Source: Fasciola hepatica | Lineage: Eukaryota > Platyhelminthes > Trematoda > Plagiorchiida > Fasciolidae | Assembly: GCA_948099385.1 (NCBI GenBank) | Contig: CANUEZ040000210.1 | Location: 1,247,501-1,311,500, forward strand | Length of the DNA stretch: 64,000 bases | Reading direction: 5' to 3' | Shown: positions 54,038 through 63,493 of the stretch, piece after piece | How positions within the stretch are numbered: the first letter of the stretch is position 1 | How the letters are laid out: the number at the start of each line of letters is the position of its first letter | Position numbers and translations under genes: made by a program | The notes under the pieces: generated by a model | Databases searched by the model: none | Told to the model about the DNA's origin: nothing | Seen by the model: the letters and a program-made list of their open reading frames with translations, nothing else

Positions 54038-54751
54038 TGTACCGACCAAAACGCTCAAGTCCTGGTCCGGGTGAAGCCTGACCAACGATTCAGTTATCGA
54101 TTCACCGAATAATAAGCTTCACTCGTTCTGGATAGCACCTTGGAGCCTCAAGGCAACGCGTAGCCCAAATCGATGCAGAACCGAAATCAAGAACACGATT
54201 GCTCTGCAAATTCTACGGTACTATTAGCGAGTAAAAATATAAGTACAAACATGATCATACCTTTGACAGTGAGCCTCAGTCACTATCCAGCCAAAAAGAT
54301 AATCAAAAATAGGACGAATTCTGTAAAAAGAGGAATAGTTGGCCAAAAAGAGTAAATAATAAATACCTGTCCTGATGTCCAAACAAATAGAACAAGTTCT
54401 CCACGCTTAATCAGGCCCAAAGAACAATTTCCCGAGCGTGGCAGCCAAAAATCAACGTAAACGAGCTGAACGTCTACGGTCAGTCGACGTGAGCGAGAAA
54501 GCGAAACCGAGGAGTAATAAAACAAACTGTGTTGAACCAGTGCATCTCACTACCGTACCAACTGTCCTCAAATTAATCTCAATAAGAAAGCACAACCATA
54601 AAAAGAAAAAGTAAGTGCACCAAGCGTAGAATAATTGTCGACCACAAAACAGTGTCAGCGTGAAGTGGGTTAGAGAAGGCGGTCCAAAATCGGTCATAGA
54701 GTACAGGAATGTGAGCAGAAGAGGAATTTTTCAATCAACATTGACATTACA
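54038..54751 (-). repeat. 5' LTR of BEL element C
   Basis: 714 bp, partner of 47,424-48,137, followed on the right by the TSD copy caggt (54,752-54,756). Confidence 0.9.
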
Positions 54752-54756
54752 CAGGT

Positions 54757-55005
54757 TGATTAACAATACAAAAAGGAGGTCCCGGAAATGGCGATGTTTC
54801 TACAAACGGTCAACAAGTGCTTGTTCAATAGTTTCCGCTACTTCGCAAACAATGTCATGTCGTGTGCCAAATTGAGGTTTCGACAACCGAATCCGTTGTA
54901 AATCGAGAACACTGTATGACATTAGACACAAATATACTTTAAAGACTGTGTGAAGAGTTGGGACCTACAGGATAATACATGAGGGATAAATAAATAAATT
55001 CAGCT
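54757..55005 (-). other. Probable 3' UTR of BEL element E, right part
   Basis: Non-coding sequence between the C insertion site and the pol stop of element E. It is inferred to join 46,978-47,423 across element C. Confidence 0.45.
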
Positions 55006-56925
55006 TCATTTGGTATCAGTAAACTTGGTTTTAGCTTGATCTGTAGCGTGGACTTTGCTCTCGCCATTGTCACCTTCAAGCAAACATATCTTACGGATAT
55101 CTCGCAATACGTCTCCTTTGTTCGTTTTCACCACCACCGTGCGCACGAGGCCATCGATTTCTATACGGCAGTCTTTGATCACCCCAATCGGCCATTCGTC
55201 TTTATGTAAGTGGCTCTCCACGAGGATGACGACGTCGCCACGTCTGAATGACCTCTCTTTGGAGATCCACTTCTGCCGAAGCTGCAGGGTCGGTAATTAG
55301 TCTGTCGTCCAACGTTTCCAGAAAGCCTGTGCCAGGTGATTCACTTGTTTCCATCCTGTGATGTACGTTCCATGTAGGGTTTTCGGTGTGATTGCTTCTA
55401 CGTTTGACCGCAATAGAAACAGGTCGTTGGGAGTGAGAGCCGGTTCGCCTTCCGGGTCTGGGACGATCGGCACCAGGGGTCCGTTGTTTAGTATGCGTTC
55501 TACTTCTGCTAGTAAAGTAGTCAGCGTCTCGTCATCGAGGTTCTGTTGTGAGTTCAGGGCCGTGAAGATTCTGCTAGCCGATCGTGCCCCTTTGCTGTCG
55601 TACAAGTAACGGGCCAAAGTAGTCGACGCCAATTTACACGAACGGGCATCATCCCGGTTGAACTCTCACGGCTGAAACGGGGGGGGGCGTCATTTGTTGG
55701 CCTGCTACCGCCCTCCGGCTACGACAAGTGATGTATTTGCTTATTACTCGCTTGACCGTCGCTGGTCCCTTTGTCACCCAAAATCGTCGACTTATATTGT
55801 TCAATAAGTGGTTAAAACCTGCGTGTCCCCCTTCTCGATGTAAATGGTCCATTGGACATCCCGTTATGTAGTAGTGGTCACCAGGGGCCGTTATGGGGTA
55901 TTTTGTTTCGTACTCTGGGTTTGAATTTGTCAGCCGCCTTCCAACTCTCAGTAGTCCACTAGCTCGCATAGGATTTAGTCTTCGGATACTGCTGTACAAC
56001 AGCCTGTGTTATCATTTATCCTGGCTAGCTCGCGGGTCTCGAACGGGGAGACGTCTAGTTGTAGTAGGCGTAGAACGTGGAGTTCGGCTTGGTTCAGCTC
56101 GCCCGGTAGTGTCGTTCCCACATTCAATGTGTTCTGTGGTAGTGTGCCTTTCGAAATCCATGGGAGTACCTTGTATCTTATCCACCAGACCACGGTTCTT
56201 AACATTTTTATCCAGTCGGGGAAGTGGCGCAGTTTTCTATTCGGCTTACGCTTCCCGTGGAGTTTGCAGCCAGTATTGGTCTTTTGGTCTCGATATCGCC
56301 ATCATCAGGTTTAGGCATTAGTAGCGTTGGTCACATCTCTTTAGATGCAGTTAGGAGGTCCGGTCCCATTGTTCACATCCGCAGTCTTTCTAGTGTATTT
56401 ACGCCTTTTGAGCAGAAGTCGGCCGGATTACTGACGGATTGTACACAGTGCCATTGGTCGGTCTTAGTCGACTCGTGGATTATGGTGTCTGTTGGCCACG
56501 AAGGTGTTAAAGCGAGTGTCAATGTTGTTTATGTAATGCAATACCGTGGCTGAGTCCTCCAAAAGTTTGGTTCCCAGTTTATCCGATCGAAGCATCTAAT
56601 CAGCGTCGCGGCTTTCACAGCCAATACCGCTGCAGTCAATTCCAGACTCGGAATGGACACCGTCTTCAGCGGGGCCACTTTCGCCTTTGCGAATAATATC
56701 TGACTGTGCCGCTCACCATTTTCGTCCACCCATTAGCCGTAAGCCACTATCTCGTAGACTATTTCTCATGCACCACAGAAAAAGTGTAGTTGGGCATCGT
56801 TTGTACACTTCATTCCCGTCAAGCATCTTTGTACCTCGATATCACCAAGTTGGTCTAGGCTGTGTAAACAGTCGAGCAATCGCTTGTCGTCGTCATCTAG
56901 TTGGTTGCAGGTATCGATGCCCAGG
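55006..56925 (-). pseudogene. BEL element E pol: RNase H, integrase with deleted core
   Basis: Minus-strand pieces. RT/RNase H border: 'NQLDDDDKRLLDCLHSLDQL' and 'DAQLHFFCGA' near 56,910-56,770. RNase H: 'ILFAKAKVAPLKTVSIPSLE' near 56,700-56,640. Integrase zinc region: 'RREGGHAGFNHLLNNISRRF'-like text near 55,840-55,790, 'KYITCRSRRAVAGQQM'. A remnant 'IGVDYFGPLLVRQ' lies near 55,635-55,600, followed almost directly by 'FTALNSQQNLDDETLTTLLA'. So most of the catalytic core, including the second Asp and the Glu, is deleted. The DUF5641 end 'DEWPIGVIKDCRIEIDGLVR' and 'DIRKICLLEG' closes at 55,006. The right end is cut at about 56,925 where CR1 sequence begins. Confidence 0.85.
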
Positions 56926-57426
56926 ACCGGACGGTGTTGAGGACAGCGACCTGCTTGATTCCTCCACCACAATTGCCAGTGCCGGACAGAAGTTACTCAT
57001 TATGGGTAATTTCAACGTGCCCGAAGTAGATTGGATCTCGGAAACCGCTCCAGAAGGCACATTTGGGGAGAGATTGCTCCACCTAATCCACAGGAAAGTT
57101 CTCGTCCAACACGTTAATTAAGTGGCAAGATGGAGGTTTGCCCAGTCACCGTCAATCCTTGATCTGGTAATGACAAGAGCCCCAGATGACGTAGGGCACA
57201 CAGAAGTCGGGTAACCCGTAGAAAAGAGTGATCATGGTGTACTCCATTTTAGGCTAAACCTTCGGGGAATAAGAGCGCCTGATAAATCTAGTAGGACTTT
57301 CTCAAAGGTAGACGGGAATAGCTTGGTAGAACTGGACCTCCGGGTAGATTGGGATGTGGTCAGCAATGACAGCCTGGAACACCAATGGAGTTGGATCGAG
57401 AACAGACTGTTAGAATTAACAGAGTG
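56926..57426 (+). pseudogene. CR1-like element 5a, endonuclease C-terminal fragment
   Basis: About 375 bp (to 57,293) nearly identical to 59,076-59,452, then unique continuation. It reads 'AGQKLLIMGNFNVPEVDWIS' (the GNFN active-site block), 'LLHLIHRKVLVQHVN' then TAA, 'SILDLVMTRAPDDVGHTEVG' then TAA, then 'KSDHGVLHFRLNLRGIR' (catalytic SDH), 'FSKVDGNSLVELDLRVDWDV' and 'EHQWSWIENRLLELTE'. It is truncated at both ends, by BEL E on the left and a gypsy fragment on the right. Both stops also occur in the 59-kb copy. Confidence 0.8.
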
Positions 57427-57600
57427 ATTGGGCCGTGTCGATAGAGATGAGAATAGCCTCGGGCCACCCCGTAAATCTATCGATGAACGTTAATAAGTAG
57501 GTTTCCCCTTTGCGATGGGGTCGACTGACTCACAATGTCTACGTGGATATGATCGAAGCGAGCATCAGGCGTAGCGAAAGTACCGATGGGCGAAGCTACG
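57427..57600 (-). pseudogene. Ty3/gypsy integrase fragment
   Basis: The minus strand reads 'PIGTFATPDARFDHIHVDIV' near 57,595-57,535 and, after a 1-nt shift near 57,490, 'DRFTGWPEAILI' near 57,480-57,445. This is the region around the first catalytic Asp of a gypsy integrase. It is about 60 codons long and cut on both sides. Confidence 0.7.
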
Positions 57601-57625
57601 TGCCTACATACGAGCGTCTTTATTC

Positions 57626-58560
57626 ATGGACGGTCAGACGTATCGTGCAGCTAGCCGTTGGAGACGCCGCGATGCCTGGATGGGGTTAAGCAAGAAATAC
57701 TACCAGTTAAACAGTGAATATTATAAACTTAGCTGGATATGCCCGCGATGCAAGAAGCCATGTAGGTCAGATAGTAAAACCTTCGGAGAGGCAGCGGTAG
57801 CCAGGAGAAAACGGAAATATATAAACCTTCAAAAGAACAGTTGGCGCCAATTAGGGACAGCGATGGACAAGAGGCTTAGCCCGTACACCTAAAGAACCCC
57901 GAGGCAAAGCCGGGACAGCAAGCAGCTGCTGTCCTGCCGACTCTGGACACAGTAGAAGGAGTAGGAGTTCTAAATGAGCGTGTAATTAGGCTAGAGCAAG
58001 ACACGGCTAATATCACTAAGATTCTGACTGCGTTGAGGAAAATAGTGATTTGGCCCTGTGAAGGAACCGGAATAATGAAGTACACGGAATTCCGGAACCG
58101 TTCATGAAAGTTGGAAAGCAGAGAAACTAAGCAGTGAGATACCATCTGGTCAACTTGATCCGAGCAGTGGAAATCCCCGTGCATGTAGCCTTGAAAAGGG
58201 CTATGAGACTGGGGTGGTGCAACGGGGAGACTGAACCTGAAGAGTGCGGACCGATACCTATGCTTGTCGAGTTCGCCAACCGTCGTCGCAGGGACGCCTT
58301 CTTATCTGCAACCGGGCACATTAGGCAAGTCTCAAAGGGAGAAATAAATGTGGTGCTTGATGTTGAAGCAGTTGCATTCAGTCAGGGAGGGGTGGAGAAA
58401 ACCGATACTCCGGGTTTCAACACGGCCTTCCCAAGGTCTCCGAGAGCGAACGCAAGCAAGAAAAAGGAGCTAAGCACCACGGAGCCGAAAGTGGGAGTGG
58501 AGAAGGCGTTGCCCAGTCCAGTTACTGAATGAATAAACTGTCGCAACTCCGAGAGAGGAG
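57626..58560 (+). pseudogene. CR1-like element 5b, ORF1
   Basis: Two plus-strand frames. 57,626-57,892 (88 aa) has 'LSWICPRCKKPCRSD', the end of a PHD-like Cys cluster, followed by a basic helix. 58,134-58,532 (132 aa) has 'HVALKRAMRLGWCNGETEPE' and 'IPMLVEFANRRRRDAFLSAT', which resembles the RRM-like end of CR1 ORF1 proteins, then a Lys/Ser-rich tail. The region between them (57,893-58,133) is out of frame. It lies directly upstream of the endonuclease ORF, in the normal ORF1-ORF2 order. Assignment rests on order and on the RRM-like text. Confidence 0.55.
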
Positions 58561-58598
58561 AATTAGGACAACTGACCCTCACCGAGACTCCAAGAACG

Positions 58599-59455
58599 GT
58601 GATGTGCATAGCAATCCAGGGGGTGGGCAGGTTTCTAATCGACAGTGGCGCTAGGAATCCAACCGTGATACGAAAAAAACCCTCCGGGTCCTCCGGTTCG
58701 GGGCCCGATCACCTGCTGCCCCTTTCTGGGAAACGCAGAAAAATAGAGGAGGGTGTTGTGATGCTCGTGGCCTACACCAATGCAGCAAGTATGGGCCACA
58801 AATGGTCAGAGCTTAGAGATAGGGCACAGGGAGTAGATGTGATAGCGGTTACTGAAACGTGGTTACGACTAAACGAGAGCAACAATGGGCTGATCCCAAA
58901 GTTATACTCAGGCTTTGGGATGTATAGGATGGACGGTGGAGCCGGAGGTGGTATATTCACCCTCCTAGCAGAGCAGTATGACGACCTTGAGGGCAGTAGA
59001 CTTGTTACGCCGAAGGTACAAGCGGTGGAGGTTACAATAGCTACTGGCGGAATGAAAGCGTCAGTTGTTTGCACGTATCGAAGCCCAGGACCGGACGGTG
59101 CTGAGGACAGCGACCTGCTTGATTCCTCCACCACAATTGCCAGTGCCGGACAGAAGTTACTTATTATGGGTAATTTCAACGTGCCCGAAGTAGATTGGAT
59201 CTCGGAAACCGCTCCAGAAGGCACATTTGGGGAGAGATTGCTCCACCTAATCCACAGGAAAGTTCTCGTCCAACACGTTAATTAAGTGGCAAGATGGAGG
59301 TTTGCCCAGTCACCGTCAATCCTTGAACTGGTAATGACAAGAGCCCCAGATGACGTAGGGCACACAGAAGTCGGGTAACCCGTAGGAAAGAGTGATCATG
59401 GTGTACTCCATTTTAGGCTAAACCTTCGGGGAATAAAAGCGCCTGATAAATCGAG
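58599..59455 (+). pseudogene. CR1-like element 5b, ORF2 endonuclease
   Basis: A plus-strand frame of 228 aa from 58,599. The endonuclease starts near 58,760: 'MLVAYTNAASMGHKWSELRD', 'VDVIAVTETWLRLNES' (TETWL active-site block), 'MYRMDGGAGGGIFTLLAEQY', 'SVVCTYRSPGPDGAEDSD', 'LIMGNFNVPEVDW'. A TAA follows 'VQHVN' at 59,282-59,284, and a second TAA occurs after 'GHTEVG'. The frame is cut by an A-type LTR at 59,456 before the RT. The first TAA removes the catalytic SDH block, so the product would be inactive. Confidence 0.85.
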
Positions 59456-59833
59456 TGTAACATCCGTTCGTGGAAAATCCCCCTTTTTTCCCTCGCGATT
59501 CAATGTTTTTCCCAACATCACTGATTTCCATACACTATTGACTTGTCTTTACGAACTGGTTGTTTTTCTGGACCAATTGTTGTTTGTTCGCGCCCAGAGC
59601 GCTATTTTGGCACATCCTTGTTCAGGACCTGCGTGACGCACGTGCTGTCTGTTCACACGCTGCTATTCGGTTTCTCGTTGTTGAGTCCTTGTGATCGTAT
59701 TATTGAGGTTTGTATATTGTTTATGTCATTGTTTATTGTAATAATCTAGTATCGTAGAATATCACGGATAATCGCCTCCTGAATTCGGGATCCGTTGCGA
59801 ATTTGGCTACGCATTGCTCAAACGTTCGTAACA
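59456..59833 (+). repeat. LTR of BEL family A without matching flanks
   Basis: 378 bp, TGTAACATCC...GTTCGTAACA, with a few differences from the element A LTRs. The 5' flank is CR1 endonuclease. The 3' flank (ctcggatgcg) is not the CR1 continuation seen at 57,294 and does not repeat the 5' flank (tcgag), so it is not a simple solo insertion. Confidence 0.85.
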
Positions 59834-60162
59834 CTCGGATGCGAGACGCTGGTCAGAAACACGTGGCCTTCTGAAGGATGCGCAAAACGTAAGGCAAAAA
59901 TGGTTCAAGGGATGTTTAACCAAACGCAGAAACCTTTGACATTTGCGAGATTAACCCTCTAACGGGAAAGCTCGAAAAACCTTAGGCGATAAAGACGGTT
60001 TAACTACAACACCGGGTAGTAGTCCGCTACTGTACGAGGGGACTGGAGGTTTTCTCCCAATAAAAAGCTCCTCAAGAGTGGTTCTGGTAGATTAAAGATT
60101 GCAAAGTAACCTGAGTTCATTCACAAAACTTTTCAAAATTTTACTTAAAATGAAAACACTGA

Positions 60163-60246
60163 GGATTCGAACCGCGTGGTACCCACCGAGGGTCCAGGTC
60201 AGGTCAGGTCAGGTCAGGTCGGGTTATGGGACTTGTGGCTCGGCCA
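60163..60246 (-). repeat. Possible tRNA-derived SINE head (A and B boxes)
   Basis: On the minus strand, TGGCCGAGCCA (A-box-like, last position off) is followed 62 bases later by GGTTCGAATCC, a perfect Pol III B box. The gap is longer than in a tRNA because of the (aggtc)5 repeat. No second copy lies in the window, so the call is tentative. Confidence 0.35.
60196..60220 (+). repeat. (AGGTC)5 microsatellite
   Basis: Five uninterrupted copies of the pentamer aggtc. Confidence 0.92.
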
Positions 60247-61708
60247 ACGAGAGCCCAGGTTCTTGCTCAGGTGAGTCTCAGTATCTCACCGCACTTTGAC
60301 TGCTAAAGTATTTTCTCGGCACTTTGGTGCCGACGGGTTCAATTTCAGAGATTAAAACCGGGGTTCCCTCCCAAAAGTGCAGGGGCTCACTACTTGAACA
60401 GGCTGAACTCCAGAATACAGCGCGAAAACAACGGGTTAGGCTAGTGAAACATGTTTCAACCCTTGAAATTGGATGCGGCGTAAAATACTACATGCTTGAT
60501 GAGAAACAAAAAATACATGCAACCACAGGAGAACAAGAGTTCGAAACTGCTGAAGAGATGAAAACGGTGTGTGAGAGGAATTGCAACGGGGTAAATAATG
60601 AGAGACATGAGTAATCTGCGTTTCAGAGAATTGTAGGGAACATTGATGACCTAGCGCTGACCAAGCTAGCCTTGAACCGAGCGAAAATGTGCGGGGACAC
60701 TACTTCTCCCGGAAGCTTACCCCGCGCACTGACTACCCTCAAAGATATCTTAGAACATACCCGTCAGTTCATGAAAATGCTCGTAACCCGAAGGAACTTT
60801 TTTCCGACGCCACTCCGGGCACTTACATGTATACTACGGGGTAAAAGTGAGAATATATGTAGCTATGGATAGCAGTTAGTAAATAAATGTTCGTGGAAGA
60901 AAGGAGTGTGTGTCGGTAGTGAGCATGAGTGCGGCAGTACATACATTTCTTAATTTTTGTCCTCCTACCATAAAAATGAAATCCGGTGAATTCCTTGATC
61001 TACAGAGAGCAAAATGTCTTTAGTCGTGATAAGATGGCCCAAAACACTGAACACATGTAACACAGCAATAAAAAGGCTATCCGAAACCTTTTACTCGCTA
61101 ACACTTATGGTTGGAGCGAGGCGAAATAGGAGTGCAAAAGGCTAGAAAGACGATGTCTCCCGGGCTGTCCGCTTACGGGTGGCAAAACTTAGAAGTACCA
61201 GAGCTACGTCTGTCTATGGCTCTCGGAAGGTCCCTTCTTGCTGAACATGTAAGGTTCTTAACAAATGCCAAGCCTTTGATTGTTCAGCAATCGAAGGACA
61301 GATCCCCTCATCAGTCTCAATCTTTTATTATATAATGGTTTATTTGCTCCTGTAGTGCATGGTGGTCGGACATGCGGCGATACGCCTGTCTAAGGGAATA
61401 TCAGAACGTCTGGGCTCCTTTACGCAAAGGAACACATCAGATATTCAGTAGTGCAATCCCGCGTCAGCTGGTGGACAGCGAACGTCAAACTGACACAGTG
61501 ACAGCTTTCAAGTCACCACTGACAGCTCCCAGCACTCACGTGAAAGGATTATGCAGGCACTTGCCGCCGATGTCAGAAGCCACAGCAATTGGACTATTGC
61601 AGTCGGAATCGTGTAGGCAAAGTAACCTCGTGCAGCAGTTGTTGTTACCTTGGATATAACGAGAGATTCATTATTGGCTCAATTTGGAACGAGGAAAAAT
61701 CACGCAAA

Positions 61709-63493
61709 ATGCCAAGAAAAGGATCAAAAGCAGTCGAATCCGGACGGGAAGTAATACGGCAAGTCTCTGGGGAGGTTTTGGGTACATATGATTCTTTAGT
61801 TAATGCTAGATCGCCTAGTCCTGTCAGTGCTAGCTCATGTGTTATTGAAAGCAATGTTGATCGTAAGGATGTCGATTCATATAAGTTGAGAATACTAGAA
61901 CTAGAGCAACAGTTACTTTCGGCTAGACTACAGGCGCATGAAGCAGAGAAGTGTACACAGAAACAGCGAGAGCATGAGACCAGTGACTTCGACACTTCCG
62001 ATAGGTTAGGGTGCAATAAGGTAGGGAACCCCACGCCGGTCGCCGACTACAAACCACCATCGATCGATCTGCCTAGAGTGGAGTTAACGGTTTTCGACGG
62101 GCGAGCTGAGCAATACTGCAAGTTTGTCAAGCAGTTCGAGACGTTCGTTGAAAATAAGGTAACCGACCCTGGGCAAAGGCTTCTTTACCTTACTCACTAC
62201 TGCCGAGGCCGAGCAAGAGAAGCTATCGACGGGTGCACCATGCTCGACCCAGAACAAGGCTACACAAGGGCAAGAAAGATTCTGAGGGACTTGTTTGGCC
62301 AACCTTTCAAAGTAACCCGTAACCTAATAGAGGGCGTGATGGCAGAGGCAAAGAGAACCAAGGGCGACGTCTACACCATGGCCGACCTGGTGATAAAGAT
62401 GCAGAACTGCTCAATAGCCCTCGACCATTTAGGTTACAGGGCTGACCTAGACGCCATGCACACTTTGGAAGGCATAGTCCGTCACCTCTCTCCCGAACTA
62501 CAGGGTCGGTGGGCGGAAGAAGCAGAACGGATAAGCCGAGGCGACAGAGAAGCCAACTTCGAAGACCTGACTGAATACTTAGACAGACAAACGAAGATAG
62601 CTGACAGCAGATTTGGCCGACTCATCCGGGACTGCAACCGAGCAAACAAGCCCGGTACTAGCCAAGCCCAAACCCCTGTACGGGAACATCCAAAGTACCA
62701 GCCTTGGACCAATACACACGTCATTTCACGAGATGCTACTACGAAACCAAATTGCAGATTCTGTGGTACTAGCCATGGCCTACCAGAATGCCCCAAGTTC
62801 GGCAACACCACAATAGACGAACGGTGGGGAATGGCGAGGATGGCAGGAGCATGTTTTATCTGTCTCAACACCACGCACCGGGCAGCAGCCTGTAGAACAA
62901 GGAATCGATGTGGTTACGAGGGCTGCACGGGCAGACACCATCGGCTGCTGCATCAGGCGAGAGTAACCATATCCGAGGCGAGTGCCAAGCCCAGCGTGAT
63001 TTGTTCAACTTCACAATCTGCCAGTAAACCGGTACGTTTAGGCGTAGTGGCCGTGGGAGTAGTGACTCCGACTGGGATAGTCAAGGCGTTGGCTTTCGTT
63101 GATAGTGGATCCGACACCACCTTAGTGAAAGAGCGGTTTGCCGACAAACACCAACTGGCTAAAGGTGCGACGTCGTTAGCAGTGAGCACGGTGGGCGGAA
63201 CACAGGTAATGACTGCCGGTAGATTAAGGCTGCAACTCATCTCTCTAGACACTAACGAGGAAATTGAACCAACGGAGGCATTCACGTTAGCGGATCTCCC
63301 CATGCGAGCACCAAGGTCGGTGAACGCAATCTTGACTCGGTGGCCCCACCTGCAGGATGTAACCGTTGTAGACTGGGAAGATGATGAAGTGGATCTCCTC
63401 ATCGGCTGCGACGTGCCAGAGGCGCATTGGGTGCTTGACCAGAGAGTGGGCGACCGCCAGGCACCTTATGCTGTACGCACGGTTCTGGGATGA
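61709..63493 (+). CDS. BEL family A Gag and protease (ends at TGA)
   Basis: The ATG at 61,709 matches the Gag start of element A; upstream in-phase codons exist but are not conserved. About 594 aa. Coiled coil ('LRILELEQQLLSARLQ'), DUF1759 ('DLPRVELTVFDGRAEQYCKF'), 'THYCRGRAREAIDGC', helical Gag domain, knuckles 'CRFCGTSHGLPEC' and 'CFICLNTTHRAAAC', 'CGYEGCTGRHHRLLH', DUF1758 protease 'FVDSGSDTTLV', then 'DVPEAHWVLDQRVGDRQAPY' and 'AVRTVLG' followed by TGA (63,491-63,493). Element A has TGG (Trp) there and reads on. The RT part continues in the same phase. Confidence 0.9.
   Translation: MPRKGSKAVESGREVIRQVSGEVLGTYDSLVNARSPSPVSASSCVIESNVDRKDVDSYKLRILELEQQLLSARLQAHEAEKCTQKQREHETSDFDTSDRLGCNKVGNPTPVADYKPPSIDLPRVELTVFDGRAEQYCKFVKQFETFVENKVTDPGQRLLYLTHYCRGRAREAIDGCTMLDPEQGYTRARKILRDLFGQPFKVTRNLIEGVMAEAKRTKGDVYTMADLVIKMQNCSIALDHLGYRADLDAMHTLEGIVRHLSPELQGRWAEEAERISRGDREANFEDLTEYLDRQTKIADSRFGRLIRDCNRANKPGTSQAQTPVREHPKYQPWTNTHVISRDATTKPNCRFCGTSHGLPECPKFGNTTIDERWGMARMAGACFICLNTTHRAAACRTRNRCGYEGCTGRHHRLLHQARVTISEASAKPSVICSTSQSASKPVRLGVVAVGVVTPTGIVKALAFVDSGSDTTLVKERFADKHQLAKGATSLAVSTVGGTQVMTAGRLRLQLISLDTNEEIEPTEAFTLADLPMRAPRSVNAILTRWPHLQDVTVVDWEDDEVDLLIGCDVPEAHWVLDQRVGDRQAPYAVRTVLG

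Larger units (their letters stand above)
47424..54751 (-). mobile_element. Complete BEL/Pao retrotransposon C (7,328 bp), degraded
   Basis: Two 714-bp LTRs (47,424-48,137 and 54,038-54,751), nearly identical by eye (for example tgtaacg vs tgtaccg at the edge, aaagta vs aaatta, aacatgg vs aacattg), with a perfect 5-bp TSD caggt (47,419-47,423 and 54,752-54,756). The minus-strand order is Gag, protease, RT, RNase H, integrase. A solo A-type LTR sits inside (49,481-49,857). Stops, frameshifts and two catalytic substitutions make it inactive. Confidence 0.92.
59834..61681. other. Unassigned stretch, includes a SINE-like motif pair
   Basis: No protein domain was recognised. A B-box-like GGTTCGAATCC (minus, 60,173-60,163), an A-box-like tggccgagcca (minus, 60,246-60,236) and (aggtc)n between them suggest a tRNA-derived SINE. 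Open frames up to 96 aa near 60,324-60,614 have no recognisable similarity. Confidence 0.35.

Noticed and set aside
59456..61709. The LTR at 59,456 as 5' LTR of the A copy at 61.7 kb
   Set aside because: In element A the Gag ATG is 42 bp from the LTR. Here 1.87 kb of unrelated sequence intervenes and the base-level leader after the LTR does not match.
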